Assembly (NCBI GenBank): GCA_023101885.1
Contig: JALPQD010000076.1
Coordinates: 1,506,397-1,570,396, forward strand
Origin: Typhlomys cinereus
Lineage: Eukaryota; Chordata; Mammalia; Rodentia; Platacanthomyidae
Direction of reading: 5' to 3'
Length of the DNA stretch: 64,000 nt
The position numbers and the translations under genes were made by a program. Below are positions 24,241-36,474 of this stretch, in pieces (the stretch's first letter is position 1; every line of letters begins with the position of its first letter). The notes beneath the pieces were generated by a model, which made no database searches, was not told where the DNA came from, and worked only from the letters and a program-made list of their open reading frames with translations.

Positions 24241-25434
24241 TGGATAAAGATTGACATCTCAAAATTTTAAGCAATTAGTATTCAAAACATCTATTTATAA
24301 GTCAATGGCTCTGACTTTAAAACATATTTTCCCACGTAAAGCTCATATTATCACCACAAGTGGTTTGATTCATAATGTAAATAAACTATATTACTAGAGA
24401 TGACATAATAACTCTATTGATAACTGTTCATTAGTAATAAATCCAAGTACATTAACAGCCATTCTATGCAAAGAGGACCCCGGTGTGATGAACACAGGAC
24501 CACGGAAGCAACGTGTCCTCCTCCTAGGCTCACGTGGTCTTCTGACAGGGCTCCTTGTCTATGGCATGTTCTGGCTTCCTCTCTGAACTACTCTCAGCCC
24601 CCTTAGCTCTTACCTTTGCAGACAGGTACAAACCCATGCAAGAAGGCACATGGACAAGTGAACTTGAGGTTTCTTGTGTCCTGATTGGCTGCCCAGACCT
24701 ACTGCAGCATTAGCTTCTCCTAACTGCCACCCCAGACCCGCTGTGCGTGGTGTATCTAACTGTAATTTCCCGACCTCTGTCCGATGTTGCTCACAATGAC
24801 AAAGGAACAGGAGTGTCACTATAGAACACCATAAGCAGCAACCTTCCTGACCCCGCCCCCTCCCCCCCACTCACCAGACAAAGCCAGTCTTGCCCTAGTT
24901 CCAGCAAACTGGCCAGGCATGTGTGTGCAATGTGATCCACTATATTTGAATTTCATTAAAAAAAAAAAAAAACTAGTCAGCTTCACCTTTCCCCAAAGTG
25001 CTGGTTCATTTTTTTTCCAGATACAACTTCAGATCTCTCTCTCCAACTCCCTCAGCTCCCTTCCAGACTAAGGGTCCTGATGCAATAGAGTCTGGAGTTC
25101 TAGCAATAATTGCCCCTGGGGCAGTCACAGAGCAGCTCAGGGCCACGGGCAGCTAAGGACACCTGCAAACACAACCAAGGCTGTCATCGCTCAAACAAGC
25201 GCGCTGCCACTCTGTTTAAACAGGGTTCCTCTGGCTTGATTCTTGGTTTAGCAAGAACGAGCTTCAGATGAGACCAGTCGCCAGATCACATTCAGAATGT
25301 TTCCCAGGTTCTGTCTAAGAGGAATTCGAGCATGCCGATCCTAGCCATGGTAGAGGGTCAGCTATCGGAGGAAGAGCATATGACTCAACAGTCAGGGTGG
25401 TGGCAGGGTCCTTTCCTAAGATTTGTCTTTATTT

Positions 25435-25974
25435 TTTTAAAAAAATTAATTTCAACTTCACACCTATTTAGGATGGCTACTATAAAACACAACAAAACAA
25501 AAAATGAATGTTAGTGAAGATATGGAGAAACTGAAATTCTTGTTTACACTGGTGATAATGTAAAATGGTGCAGCCACTATAGGAAACAGTATTGGGGGGA
25601 AGTAGGGTTCTCAAAATACGAAACAAAGAATGTTTATTTGTTTTAGCAATACCATGTCTGGGTATATTCCCAAAAGAACTGAAATCAGGAGCTAGTACGA
25701 TGTTTATAGAGACCTATTCATAACTCACAGCAGTCAAAAAAGAACAAACAAATCCAAGTGTCTGTCAATTGCTAGAGAGATAAGTAAGTTGTATATCCAC
25801 ATAACAGAATGTCATTTGGCCATAGAAGAGAAGGAAATTCTGACACATAGATGAATCTTGAAGATATTCTCCTTGGTGAAATAAGCCAATAAAAATGGCC
25901 AAACCACTTATTTTATATATATTATATATTTATATATATATTTTATATATATGTACATTTATATATACATATAT

Positions 25975-26013
<39 letters not shown>

Positions 26014-26280
26014 AAGTATTCCACTTGTATAATATTCCCTAGGGAGTTAACTGTTAGAGAGATGAAATAAACTGATGGCCACCAAAATCTGGGGCCAAAG
26101 AGAACTGAGAACTCACTCATCTAGTGATTCAGGGAAAATGGAATTGTTCTAGAGACAGACAGATGTGATCGTTGTAAAACAGTGTTAGTATTGTCAACAG
26201 AATGTCACTGAATTGCATGTCCAAGAATGGTTAAAATGATACATTTTATGTTACACATATTTATTATAATGAAAAGACAA
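25435..26280 (+). repeat. Old L1 (L1M-type) 3' end with inserted TA/CA microsatellite
   Basis: It contains conserved words from the end of L1 ORF2 and the 3' UTR: aggatggctactataaaaca, aatgtaaaatggtgcagcca, tctgggtatattcccaaaag, aaggaaattctgacacatag, gaaataagccaataaaaatg and, at the end, aatggttaaaatgatacatt. A compound (TA)n(CA)n tract interrupts it at 25905-26010. It is a non-coding fossil. The region 24.25-25.43 kb shows no recognisable feature. Confidence 0.8.
25905..26012. repeat. Compound (TA)n/(CA)n microsatellite
   Basis: AT-rich runs (tatatatattatatatttat and similar) pass into (CA)n at 25978-26003 and return to (TA)n. It is embedded in the old L1. Confidence 0.9.
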
Positions 26281-26914
26281 GACTCTGGCTAATGAAACTC
26301 ACAAAGCAATGCTCTTAGAAACTCAAGTTATTTTGAAACATCCAAAATACATTGGATTCAGGAAGATTCATCATCATCCTGTAGTGCCAAATATCCCTAG
26401 ACACTATTTCCCTGGATTTTCTTCATCACATAAAAATGATTAGCAATGGAGACCTTAGAAAACTACGTCAAGGAATAAGCAGCATCGGTCCCAACAGTGT
26501 CTGATCATAGCGACTGCTGACTGCTGATCCCCCTTAACCCCTGTAGCCATCCCAGGGAAATCTCAACTCATCTGTGAGCTTCATCCTAGGAAATGAAATT
26601 CCCCCACTGGCTTCTGGATCCCAACAACGGACACATGACGCCATGATGCCCTGCTGCAATTCACGGGACACTCCACGTGACTCAAGTTATGCTTCTGCGT
26701 GACGGATGCACCTCCACCCAGACACAAATGCCTCAAAACAGGCCTTTTCTTAGTCATCCCTGCCCGCAGACACATATATAGCACAGAGTCTGCACCAAAT
26801 AGAAGCTCGATAAATATTTGCTGGAACTTGCAGGGCTTCTCTGTAAACATTGGTCCTGGATGCCTACAGAGCAGTCACTCTTCTGAGGGGGGAATGACCA
26901 AGATTCTCGGTCTG

Positions 26915-26997
26915 CAGGGCAGCTCAGTGACTGAGCACTAGCTTAGCGTGTGCAAGGGCCTGGATTCCATCTCCAGCACCAGAAAAAAAAAAAGAAC
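26915..26997 (+). repeat. ID-type SINE with A tail
   Basis: The sequence gcagggcagctcagtgactg, agcactagcttagcgtgtgc, aagggcctggattccatctc and cagcaccag followed by a run of A matches the ID layout from head to tail. Confidence 0.75.
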
Positions 26998-27174
26998 TGG
27001 TCAAGTATCTGTCCTTGAAAATATAATCAATTAATTAGTTAGTTAAATAAAACTTTCCAACTTCTCTCACATACCCACCTAGAAGGGTTAGTGTGGCCTA
27101 GAAGCACACGGGAAAGGGGGCTCAGGGCATGCCTGTGGTCCTATGGCTATATGGATATGAGGTGGCCAGTTTCC

Positions 27175-27312
27175 TCAGTCCCTGGTATTGGTGTGGACTC
27201 TCCTGCCAAGCTAGATTAAGAAATGCAACTGGACTATTGTAAACCAAAATAAAACCCCTTGTTCCTTGTATGTCATTTGGCTGTGAATTTATTGGCAACG
27301 CGTAGAACTAAC
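27175..27312. repeat. MaLR-like LTR end, degenerate
   Basis: The sequence actggactattgtaaaccaa, aataaaaccccttgttcctt and atttattggcaacgcgtaga resembles the polyadenylation end of MaLR-type LTRs. From 27.3 to 28.2 kb I see nothing else. Confidence 0.4.
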
Positions 27313-28211
27313 TTCTATAGCACCTGACCAACAATTCAGTCTGAGCTTCTGCATGTGAAATGTACTGAGGGCCCCTGGGGAGTTGAAGTGTCCTGCTGCC
27401 ATCTGGTTACCCGGATGCTTCCCATGGCATCCTTTTCAGAATGGTCCTACGATCTGAGAGATGAGGAGGCTCAGACAACAGCAACTCCAAGTCCAACTTC
27501 TAAGATCTGGACAATGAAGAATCCATAAATCCAGCAGCTCGGAATCACTACCTGCTGCCCCTTCCTCTCCTGCAGCAACTCTGTGCCCAAAGGGACCAGC
27601 AGGGGCAGGGCGGCATCTTTCCCCACTTCCGTTCCACAAAACAGGCGGTGGGTATCATATCAACCACATTTGCTGGGACTTGCCTCCCTTCCTTGCCTTT
27701 GTGCACATTTCTTCTCTCGAATAGTATGAGAGAAAAGACAAGGGAAGAACCCTGCCTACGATGACAGGTCTGCCTTTCTTCAGAATCCTGGATCTATTAT
27801 CTATTATTCTGCAAGTTTTCCTCTTCCTACTGTTGCCACTTTAAAACCTCAATTTTAGTTTTCTTCCCCAACTTACACATACAATAGAAGTCTCGGGTGC
27901 TTTCTAACACTGTAGTTTATGGCACAAGTGAAACTGAAACATGGGAACACATTCATTTCTGACTGGGACTGAGAGTTGGTGTTCTGCCTGCTGCTGGTGT
28001 GGACCAGAAGGTTCTAGCATATACCTGATCCCAGCGAGGCTCAAGAACATGCCACAGTGGCTGCCCTTGTGATGATAGACAAAGCATGTACTGGCCCTGG
28101 GTCACCTACAGTGTGGCTAGGCAGCCCTGCAAGCAAAAGGGGGCTCAGGTCCTCTGTGGAAGAACAAATCTTCCACAGAGTGAGCTGCTGAACATCTTCC
28201 TGAACTTAAAT

Positions 28212-28328
28212 GCTGTTTAAGTGCCACACATGATGGTATTTGCCTATAAATCCAATACTCAAGAAGTTGTTTGAAGCCAGCCTCAGCCAGTGAGTTTCAG
28301 AGCAGCTGTAATAAGACCCTGACCAAAA

Positions 28329-28378
<50 letters not shown>
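28212..28378 (+). repeat. B1-type SINE with (CA)n tail
   Basis: It reads gccacacatgatggtatttg, cctataaatccaatactcaa, gtttgaagccagcctcagcc and ataagaccctgaccaaaaga, followed by (CA)n at 28330-28375. Confidence 0.7.
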
Positions 28379-28879
28379 TTTGGTTGTTACTGTTTTAAAC
28401 ACAAGAATGAACTTAAAAAAATCAAAGGACACAGGAATAGAAGATGATAGAGCCACTTCTTTGAATTGTCTAAAAATAGGTATTATTACAACACAAACGA
28501 ACTTCAGAGGTAAGAGACAACAATGATCAACACTAAGCAAGTACACACATTCAGGGAGCCAGGAAGTAGATCGGGGACTGTCTGGGGCCAGAAGAGAAAC
28601 AGGCAGTAGCTATAAAACAGGACCAGGTTTTTTCTTTTTTGTTTTTGTTTAGAGGAAGAGAGTAACGAAGACATTGTGAAGTAAAACCACGGGGATGTGT
28701 GCTTGGCTCTGAGATGCACTAAAACTTACCAACTTGTATAATTAAAGTGAGCACATGCAAACAATGTCTCGACAACTGTTCGAAAGTAAATCATTACAAT
28801 TATCTTAACAGTCTAATAAGCATTGTGAAGAGGATTTAGACTTATAATTCAAGGAAAAGCATACTTTTAAATATGTGAG

Positions 28880-29021
28880 CAGGGGCTGGCGAGGTGGCTC
28901 AGCAGGTTAAGGTACTTGCATGGAAGCCTGGTGACCTAAGTACAATCCCTGGTGCATGCATGGAATAAAGAAGGAGCAGACTTCTGAATGTTGTCTTCTG
29001 GCCCATGCACATATGCCATGG

Positions 29022-29069
<48 letters not shown>

Positions 29070-29085
29070 CCAATAACATTTTAAG
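28880..29085 (+). repeat. B2-superfamily SINE with (CT)n(CA)n tail
   Basis: The head reads ggggctggcgaggtggctca, followed by aggtacttgcatggaagcct, gacctaagtacaatccctgg and ctgaatgttgtcttctggcc, then (CT)n at 29026-29056 and (CA)n. Confidence 0.8.
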
Positions 29086-29257
29086 TACACAAAGAATGAA
29101 CTTCAAAGCTGCAAAGCAGAACTTCCCAAATCCATGTATGTGATGCCACACTGCAGAGAGCTGAGTGGCTCTGTCTGCCATCCTGCTCCTAACTCCCACG
29201 GACCTTTATTACCTAACAGATCAAGTGTTTGGCCTTTTGTTCTTCAGAGCAATAAAC

Positions 29258-29346
29258 TTCAGGGGATGTAGTTCAGTTATAGAGCAGTGTGAGGTCCTTC
29301 ATCTGTTCCTAGTATGCAACGCATGCGTGCACATACACAGACTCTC

Positions 29347-29379
<33 letters not shown>

Positions 29380-29402
29380 GTCACACACACATACAGCACA
29401 TG
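29258..29402 (+). repeat. ID-type SINE with (CT)n(CA)n tail
   Basis: The head reads aggggatgtagttcagttat, agagcagtgtgaggtccttc, and the tail is (CT)n at 29342-29380 followed by CA repeats. From 29.4 to 30.18 kb there is no recognised feature. Confidence 0.55.
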
Positions 29403-30184
29403 CACACAGCAATAAAGGTGCGAGATGGCCTTTTATTATAATGGAGAACTTAGACCTTCGAAGCTAGCCATAAAGAGTGAAGTCTCCCTGACTGATTTTT
29501 TTCCCCCGCCCTCCTTCCATCTGTCCTTTTTCTCCCCAAGGCAGGCCATAAACCACAACTCTTCCTCCTCAAAGCAGGTGATCACTTTCCCACACTTTAA
29601 CCAGCCATAAAACAGATTTGTGCCTTAGCACACAAGGCAGGGCTACTAGTGGGCTGTACAAGGCCACTTCAGGAGAGAAGAACGCTGTTTTCAGGGACAT
29701 GAAGAATCCCACCAGAGGAGCCTGGCTGGACCCCCCCCCCAATCTATTGCCATGAGCTCAGAGCCTTTCTGTCCAACCACATCTCTACAAGGTCATCCAC
29801 GCTTCCGTCATGTTCATACATGCAACGGACAAAGTCTCAAGAGCAGTTGGGCGTCCTCACCACCACCACCAGGACGAGTCATTGTGCTGCCCACCCCTGC
29901 GCTCCTTGTATGTGTGCTCTCTGAAATGTCCTCCATGACAAACTGGAGAAATGCCTCCGTGAGCTCATGTACCCAACCTGATCAGGACCTAATGGGAACC
30001 CCAAGACATTCTGGGGACGTGGACCTGAAACAGGCTGGCGCCGCACCCTCCCCTGTGAGATCAGAGAGTGACTCCAGGGGAGGGGAGCACCTCTGGAGAC
30101 GTGGAAAGTGGCCTCTGCTGTGAGTGGGCGAAAGGCGACAGGAACGTGGTTTTTCCTCAGTATCTTCTGGACACCTGAGTGAAG

Positions 30185-30700
30185 GGGCTGGGGAGATGTG
30201 CAGTCCGTAAAGGGCTCGCAGAACAAGAGAACTGGAACTTGGATCCCCAGGGCCCACATAAAAGCCAGACTTGGGGCTGGAGAGGTGGCTCAGGGGTTAA
30301 GCCTCCCCCTTGCAGGCGGGAGGTCCCGAGTTCGGATCCCAGATCCCACGTATAGACGCCAGGCGGAAGCGGGGGCGGCCTGCGCTTCTGGTCCTGGTAG
30401 GGCGGAGCCTGCGAATCCCGGGACAGAAGGAGCTGGAGGCGTCCATGGTGGTTCGCGAATTCGTCCGTGGTTCTACATGTACATAGACACACACAAGACT
30501 TGACTGCACATGCCTAGGATGGGTGCTGGGGAGGTAGAGACAGAAGGATCATTGGGACTTGCTGGCCAGTTAAAGACCTTATCTCAAAAACTAAGATTGG
30601 TGAAAACCTGACATTGGCCTTTGACGTCCATACGCACATGAAAACATGCATGCACACACTCACACACATACACACAAACACATCCATGTGTGCACAAGAA
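30185..30700 (+). repeat. B4-like SINE split by a younger SINE
   Basis: The left part (30185-30273) has the tRNA-like head, then ttggatccccagggcccaca and aaaagccagacttg. The right part (30503-30700) continues with cacatgcctaggatgggtgc, ggggaggtagagacagaagg, acattggcctttgacgtcca and a CA-rich tail. The order matches a B4-type composite SINE, with the young element inserted between. Confidence 0.7.
30274..30495 (+). repeat. Young B2-superfamily SINE with 7-bp target-site duplication
   Basis: The element starts gggctggagaggtggctcag. It has a Pol III A-box-like tggctcagggg and a B-box-like gttcggatcc, followed by a GC-rich body (tcctggtagggcggagcctg) and gtggttcgcgaattcgtccg. The 7-bp word agacttg flanks it at 30267-30273 and 30496-30502. 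It keeps many intact CpG sites, a sign of recent insertion. A close relative is at 44.4 kb. Confidence 0.85.
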
Positions 30701-31267
30701 TAACCCAACAAAATCTATAACATACTATGCAGCTTGGTCATTTCACAATAGACTCTAGAAAAGTTTCCATTTCTCTCAACAACTGTTATTGCTTTTTAGG
30801 ACTTTAAAAGGAAAGTTTAGATTTTTCATCACTTGCCCATTTGGCCATCTGCTTTCCTCTGTGGCACAACCCTAAATTACACAGGAGAGGAAAAAAAAAC
30901 CCTCTCCTTTGCCTCTAACCAACACGAGCTGCAGACAGAGTTCCTCACAACAGCACAATCAGGAGAGGAGCATTTGATGAGAGAAGAGTTCCCTCCTGGA
31001 CAAAGCAAATGTGGGATCCCCAAAGCGGATAGTTCCTTGCTGTGTGCCACACTCTCAGATCAATAGGTAGGTAGTGAATGCTGCTCTGGAAACTGGGAAC
31101 CATAAACACTGGGCTCCCCACATGGTGAGTGAAAGGAGAGCTACAGGCCACTCCAGGAAGTAAGTGCCCAGCTATCTACTAGTGCACCTTTGTGATAGTT
31201 TCTGTTCCTGCTGATCTGTCCACTGGCACCAAGCAGACAGTCTGTGTGTGCCCACATAGAGTAGCTA

Positions 31268-31506
31268 GATGAAAAAAGAGGGAGGGCGGGAGGGGGGGGA
31301 GGAAGGAGGGAGGGAGGAGGAGGAGGGAGGGAGGAGGAGGAGGAAGGAAGGAAGGAAGGAAGGAGGAAGAAGACGGAAGAAGAAGGAAGGAAGGAAGGAA
31401 GGAAGGAAGGAAGGAAGGAAGGAAGGAAGGAAGGAAGGAAGGAAGGAAAGAAGGAAGGAAGGAAGGAAGGAAGGAAGGAAGGAAGAAAGAAAGAAAGAAA
31501 AAGAAA
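31268..31506. repeat. Long purine tract, (GGAA)n microsatellite
   Basis: The plus strand is almost all purine across about 240 bp and holds no pyrimidine at all from 31375 to 31506. The core is about 25 GGAA units. GGAA is also the core ETS-factor site. The frames read across it encode only Glu/Gly/Lys or Phe/Leu/Pro/Ser repeats and are not genes. Confidence 0.95.
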
Positions 31507-31507
31507 T

Positions 31508-31556
31508 GACAGACAGACAGATGATAGACAGACAGATGATAGACAGACAGACAGCA
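31508..31556. repeat. GACA/GATA short tandem repeat
   Basis: The unit gacagacagatgata is repeated with minor variation, immediately beside the purine tract. From 31.6 to 32.87 kb I recognise no other feature. Confidence 0.85.
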
Positions 31557-32871
31557 GCTTCCTCTGCCAGAGCAAAAGGAAGCTCTAAGAAACTGACACT
31601 CAGTCCAATGAGTTTAAAGTCTAAGTGAGGAGAGGTAGAAGGAGGAGGAACTGGAAGAAACGAGCTTTGTTTTGCAGTGCATGGGTAGAGCACGAAGCCT
31701 TTCCCACACTAGGACGGCTCTGAAACACCTGATAACCTTCAGGACATTATTTCTCAGACCCCTCCTGACTGGGCCCCCAAATCCATGGATGCCCAAGTCC
31801 CTGTAGATAAAAAAGTGTAGTATTTGCATATGACCAGGCACATTGTCAACACTTACACCACCAAACAGAATGTGAGTGCTACGCAACTACTTGTTATACT
31901 AGTTCCCTTTCCCTCCCCCCAAATATTAACGGTCTGCAGCTGGCTGAATCTGAGGATGTTGAGCCAAGGGATACAGGATTGACTCTACATGTTTATAGGG
32001 GGACTTCAGCCCAAGAGACAGACAGCTCTGCTTCCAGGAAGTGGGGGGCGGAACCTAAGGAAAACAATAGATTTCCTAGTAATTCTGGCAGTATAAATGG
32101 TTATTCCCTAATCCTAAAATGTATTTTTAAAAGTAGTTAAAACACACAAACGAGGAAGAGGATGGTCAGCTACCCTTCCAATACCTGCCAGAGCTGTTCT
32201 AACTGGTCTACCCAAAATAATGTTGGTGGCATTCTCTAGAAGATCCCACATTATTCTGATGTGATACTTGCTACTAATTAGACAAGTTGAAAGCTAATTT
32301 GTAGGGTTTTTTTTGTCCAACAAATATGCAAATAACACCTACCTATCAGAAAAGATCGCTCCAAAAGGTATGGGTCTACTGCCTTATAGGACCTTAACCA
32401 GTTTTGTTTCTAACTTAGCAAATACTTCACATTTTTCCTAGCAGAATACCTAAGTCTCCAGAAGGAATTGTTGAATCGGCTGCAACACCCTGCTGAGCCC
32501 CACATTAAAGAGCTGAACAAATCCTTGGCACGTGTTCATAAAACCCTCGCAGGAGCCCCAAGTCTCAACAGTCTAAAAGCTTCATGTCTGATACACTAAG
32601 CTCCTGTTTAGTCACGACTAGCCTGTTTATGCTTTCTCTCTTTATAATTTATTCCTATGAAGTCTACATGGTGCCGGATTTTTTTTGTTGTTGTTTTTAA
32701 CTACTTCATCACACAAGTATTATAGCTACTTTCAGCAGTTATGGACGATCTAAAAAGTATAAAGGCATGTCTTCTCCTAAATATGGATTTTTCTAAAGAT
32801 GGGGAAAAACCCAGAAATTAAAAAGAGCAAAAGGCTTTTATCACAAGGTTAGTTTCATAAGAGCTAAATCC

Positions 32872-32965
32872 TGGAGTTGCAGAAGTAGCTCAGAGGTAGA
32901 AAACTTGTCTAGAACGTGCAATTGACTGGGCTTCATCCCCCAGCACAGCAGAATTAGATTCTGAT
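32872..32965 (+). repeat. ID-type SINE, degenerate
   Basis: It reads ctggagttgcagaagtagct, cagaggtagaaaacttgtct and ggcttcatcccccagcacag. Confidence 0.55.
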
Positions 32966-33025
32966 TTTCCAACGTTCTCGGATCACTCTTTGTCCTGCAG
33001 CTAGAAGTTTGCTACTCATTTCAAA

Positions 33026-33083
33026 TTTCTCTCTCTTTCTCTCTCTCTTTTTCTTTCTCTCTCTCTCTTTCTCTCTCTCTCAG
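33026..33083. repeat. (CT)n-rich tract
   Basis: About 55 bases of CT and CTTT repeats. Confidence 0.9.
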
Positions 33084-33239
33084 CTCATATCGGTTTTTTT
33101 CCTAGTCAATTTCATTGTAATTAGAAATCATGCCTAACATTACTGTCTTTCAAAGCACACAGTTAATCTGCCATTTTCTTCAGAACATAAAATATGTGTA
33201 TTGTATAAGACCATTCTATGTATGAACATGTAAGCAAAA

Positions 33240-34055
33240 CAACTGTTTTTGTTTAAATCAACTTCGGTCTTCATACATGTCCAAAATAATCACAACCCAT
33301 AGAGATGATTTTCAAAAGCCTCTTTCTGCTCGTTTCTCATACTTCTCCTCTGAAATGCTTTGTGTACTTTCTATCTCTTTCCTCCCATAGAATATTACTA
33401 TTATATTATGGTACATGGACCCATTTAGTTTCTGAAACTTTTTTTTAGTGTTGCATACTCGAATATAGTGAATTTATGATATTTTTATCCCTTAATCTCC
33501 AATCTTGTCCTTCCTCCTTTCCCCTTATAACTCTCCATCTCCCCTGCCAGACTCCCTCCTATTTTCTAGTCTTCTCACTGGATTTCATCTAGTTTGCCTT
33601 TGGTAACACTTGTCTGATACGATCCATGCTCCAGCAAGTATTATAGATCAGTGGGTATATCACTGAGGAAATCACCCTCCTTTTCTTTCTTATCAGCATT
33701 AATCTTCATCAGTCTCTCAGGGAGGCGTGGAACTTCTTGAGATCTTTCCCCTTCCATGATGGGATATTGATGCGCTAGTTCCTATGCAGTTCTTGTGGAA
33801 GCGTCCATACCTGCCACAATCATGATACCACAGCCATGTCCAGGAGATAATGTCTGGCCCACCACTGTCTCACTTCAGGCTCTTACAATCTTGCTTCTCT
33901 TCCTTGATGTTCCTGAGCCTTAGGGCTGGGGATGGAGTGGCTTAGGTGTCCTGTTTAGGGACAAGCGGCCTGAAATCACGTATTTTCAACATTTGGGGCC
34001 TGTTGTGGTTTTCTGTAGTAAACATCTTCTACTGTAAGAAGAGGCTTTGAGGGTG
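33240..34055 (-). repeat. Rodent L1 3' UTR, antisense
   Basis: The C/T-rich plus strand holds words of the reverse-complemented rodent L1 3' end: tctgatacgatccatgctcc, gcagttcttgtggaagcgtc, tgtccaggagataatgtctg, ttccttgatgttcctgagcc and taggtgtcctgtttagggac. It has no coding capacity. Confidence 0.65.
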
Positions 34056-34741
34056 AATGCTTCTCCAATCTCAGATCCAGGCAGGATGTAGGAGGGGCAG
34101 CTTCTGTAATCTTAAATATGTTCTTTGCTTGACTTGTTCTCCAGACTCCATATCAAATGGCAACAGACATAAAATAGAAAAGCCAAGAACAACCAATCAC
34201 CCTCATCTCTGCTCCACTGTGACTCCCATTACCTGCACTGAGCACACATGGTCACTGAGTCCTGGACACCTACTTGGGGGGGGGGGTCCCCAAGCCCACA
34301 CTGTGGAAAGGCTGGATAGAACACCTAAGGGTTAACAAAGGCTACCTCCTCTACCACACGACAATGCCTCTCAAAATCCATCTAGTTCTAGAAATTTCCA
34401 ACTCGATCTTACCAGACAGGATCCCCTAGTGATGCTTAGGAAGAATCACCAGGGATCTAGGCCAGAGTCATAAAGCAAGTGTAAGAACTACTTGCTATAA
34501 AGCTGCTATTTTCAATGTTTTCTTTACAAATAATTATGCATCCCGCCTGCCCGTCTCTCAAAGCATCCTAGTCTGTTTTCATCATCAACTCTTCACCTAG
34601 ATTCTAGTGTCACCTGTCAGCACTGCTTCATCCTATACAGGGCACAATCTTACTTAAAGAGAAGGGACAACATCTTTCTTATTAGTAATAATAAAAATAT
34701 ATAAAATATATAAAAATTAGTAATAGTAAAACTCTGTTCTA

Positions 34742-35023
34742 GAGGGCCGAGACAATTCAGAGAGTAAAGCACTTGCCGTCCAAGTCAAACAACTTGAGTT
34801 CTGGTCCCCAGATCATAGTAAAATCTGGATGCAGGTTAGACATCTGTAACACCAGCAAGCCTGCAAGAATCTCCAGAAGCTTGTAGGCCAGCCAACATGC
34901 CTAACATAGCAACATTGTAGTGTGGTAGAGTGTGGTAGAGGAGGTAGCCGAGAGCTGGTCTCAAATGAAGTGGAAAGACAAAGAATAACACCCCCAAAAC
35001 TGTCCCTTGAGTTCCACACATGG

Positions 35024-35055
<32 letters not shown>
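34742..35055 (+). repeat. B2/B4-like SINE with (CA)n tail
   Basis: The head reads gggccgagacaattcagaga, agcacttgccgtccaagtca and gagttctggtccccagatca, followed by a degenerate body and (CA)n at 35027-35052. The preceding 34.06-34.74 kb is unremarkable. Confidence 0.55.
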
Positions 35056-35057
<2 letters not shown>

Positions 35058-35329
35058 CTATTCTATGAAATGCATATATAATTTTAATGTGCCAGAGGAA
35101 GACAGCACCTCTTTTCATTTGATGATATGCAACTTAAGATTTTAATATTAAAATAAATAGTATCCATTAAGTGGGTATTAAGTTTATGAAGCAATATAGA
35201 AGTATGTGAGCTGGAAAAGACTAGAGTGTGCTACAAGTGTGACTTATGTAACGGGCCACCTAACACGAAGCCCAGCTGAGGGAGAGACTTGTCCTTTCAC
35301 TAGTGCTATGGGGCCTCTAGAACCAAGAC

Positions 35330-35488
35330 ACTGGATGTTAATCTTTACCAAATGTTAGTGAAATAAGAGACTGTTAGAAGAAGGGAGGGAAAGGTGGGAA
35401 ATGAGGGGGTGGAAAAGGAGGGGGTTGGAGCAACAACATAAACTCATTTTGTTTGTATGTGAAAAATTCTCAATTAAAAAAAAAAAAA
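35330..35488 (+). repeat. Rodent L1 3' end
   Basis: A G/A-rich stretch (agggagggaaaggtgggaaa, gggtggaaaaggagggggtt) is followed by ttctcaattaaaaaaaaaaa. Confidence 0.6.
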
Positions 35489-35489
35489 G

Positions 35490-35759
35490 AAGAGGAGAAG
35501 AATGCCAGCAGAGAGCTCAGTCATAAAATACTTGCTTTGCAAGCCTAGGCCTGACCTCCATTCCCAGGATCCACACTGGAAAAAAGAAGACAGGAGGAGA
35601 GGGGAGAGGAGAAAAGGGAGGGGAGAGAAATCAGCTGGGGCGGTGGTACTTATCTGCAATACCTGCAATACCAGCGCTAGGGAAGCAGAGACAGGTGCAT
35701 CCCTGGAGTCGTTGGTCTGCCAGCCTAGAGTACCTGGCAAGTGCCCGTGAAAGATCCCG

Positions 35760-35801
<42 letters not shown>

Positions 35802-35905
35802 GTTGCTGGAATTTGCCCCACAGTCATCCACAAGAAGCACGAGGACCCATGTAAAAGCTAGATATTGTCCCTGGAGTTCCAATACTCAAGAAGCAAGTGT
35901 AAGAA
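35490..35905 (+). repeat. B4-like SINE with internal (GA)n
   Basis: It has agagagctcagtcataaaat, cttgctttgcaagcctaggc, ttcccaggatccacactgga, a G/A-rich insert, then aataccagcgctagggaagc, agagacaggtgcatccctgg and a (GA)n tract at 35762-35799. It follows the L1 tail directly. Confidence 0.6.
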
Positions 35906-36474
35906 ATCCCCGGGGCAAACTAACTAGTTAGATTTGTCCCTGCCTTAATATTGTAGCTGAAGAGTGATCAAAGGTGACACTGGATATTAAGTTCAGATTT
36001 TCACATGCGTGTGCACCTTCACACATGTGTGCCCTCAAACACATGCAGATATACGTACATATTCAGGCATGCACACGCGCGGCACACACGCACGCACATA
36101 CCATACCTGGGCCCACAAGATGTTTTTGGCCTACATTAAATGCTGTCACATTAGCTGAAATTCTTGGCACCACAGTATGAATTAACTACTCACACTTTCG
36201 GTTTTTCCTCTGCGGTAGTCATCCACAGGTTAACACCATGTAGCCTGTTTAACAAAATTTCTGCTGCTTTTACAAGAGGCGATGCAAATGTACAGATTGT
36301 CATGATATCCAAGAATATACCTACAGCCTACAGGTCTATCTGCCATTCATGCAAAACCTTACTTAAGCTCATTAATTTCACCTTTTTCACTTATGCCTTT
36401 CTAGCCACCCTGTAAACAGGTGTTAATATGTACCTACATTAACCTGTGTAAGTCTTCCCCTGTTTGCCCCCTCT

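Noticed and set aside
30274..30360. Possible tRNA gene (A- and B-box-like words)
   Set aside because: The sequence cannot fold into a complete tRNA cloverleaf by eye and continues into a SINE body, so it is the head of a B2-type SINE.
31141..31693. Phe/Leu/Pro/Ser-rich and Glu/Gly/Lys-rich frames of about 140 and 119 codons
   Set aside because: They are direct translations of the GGAA/TTCC microsatellite.
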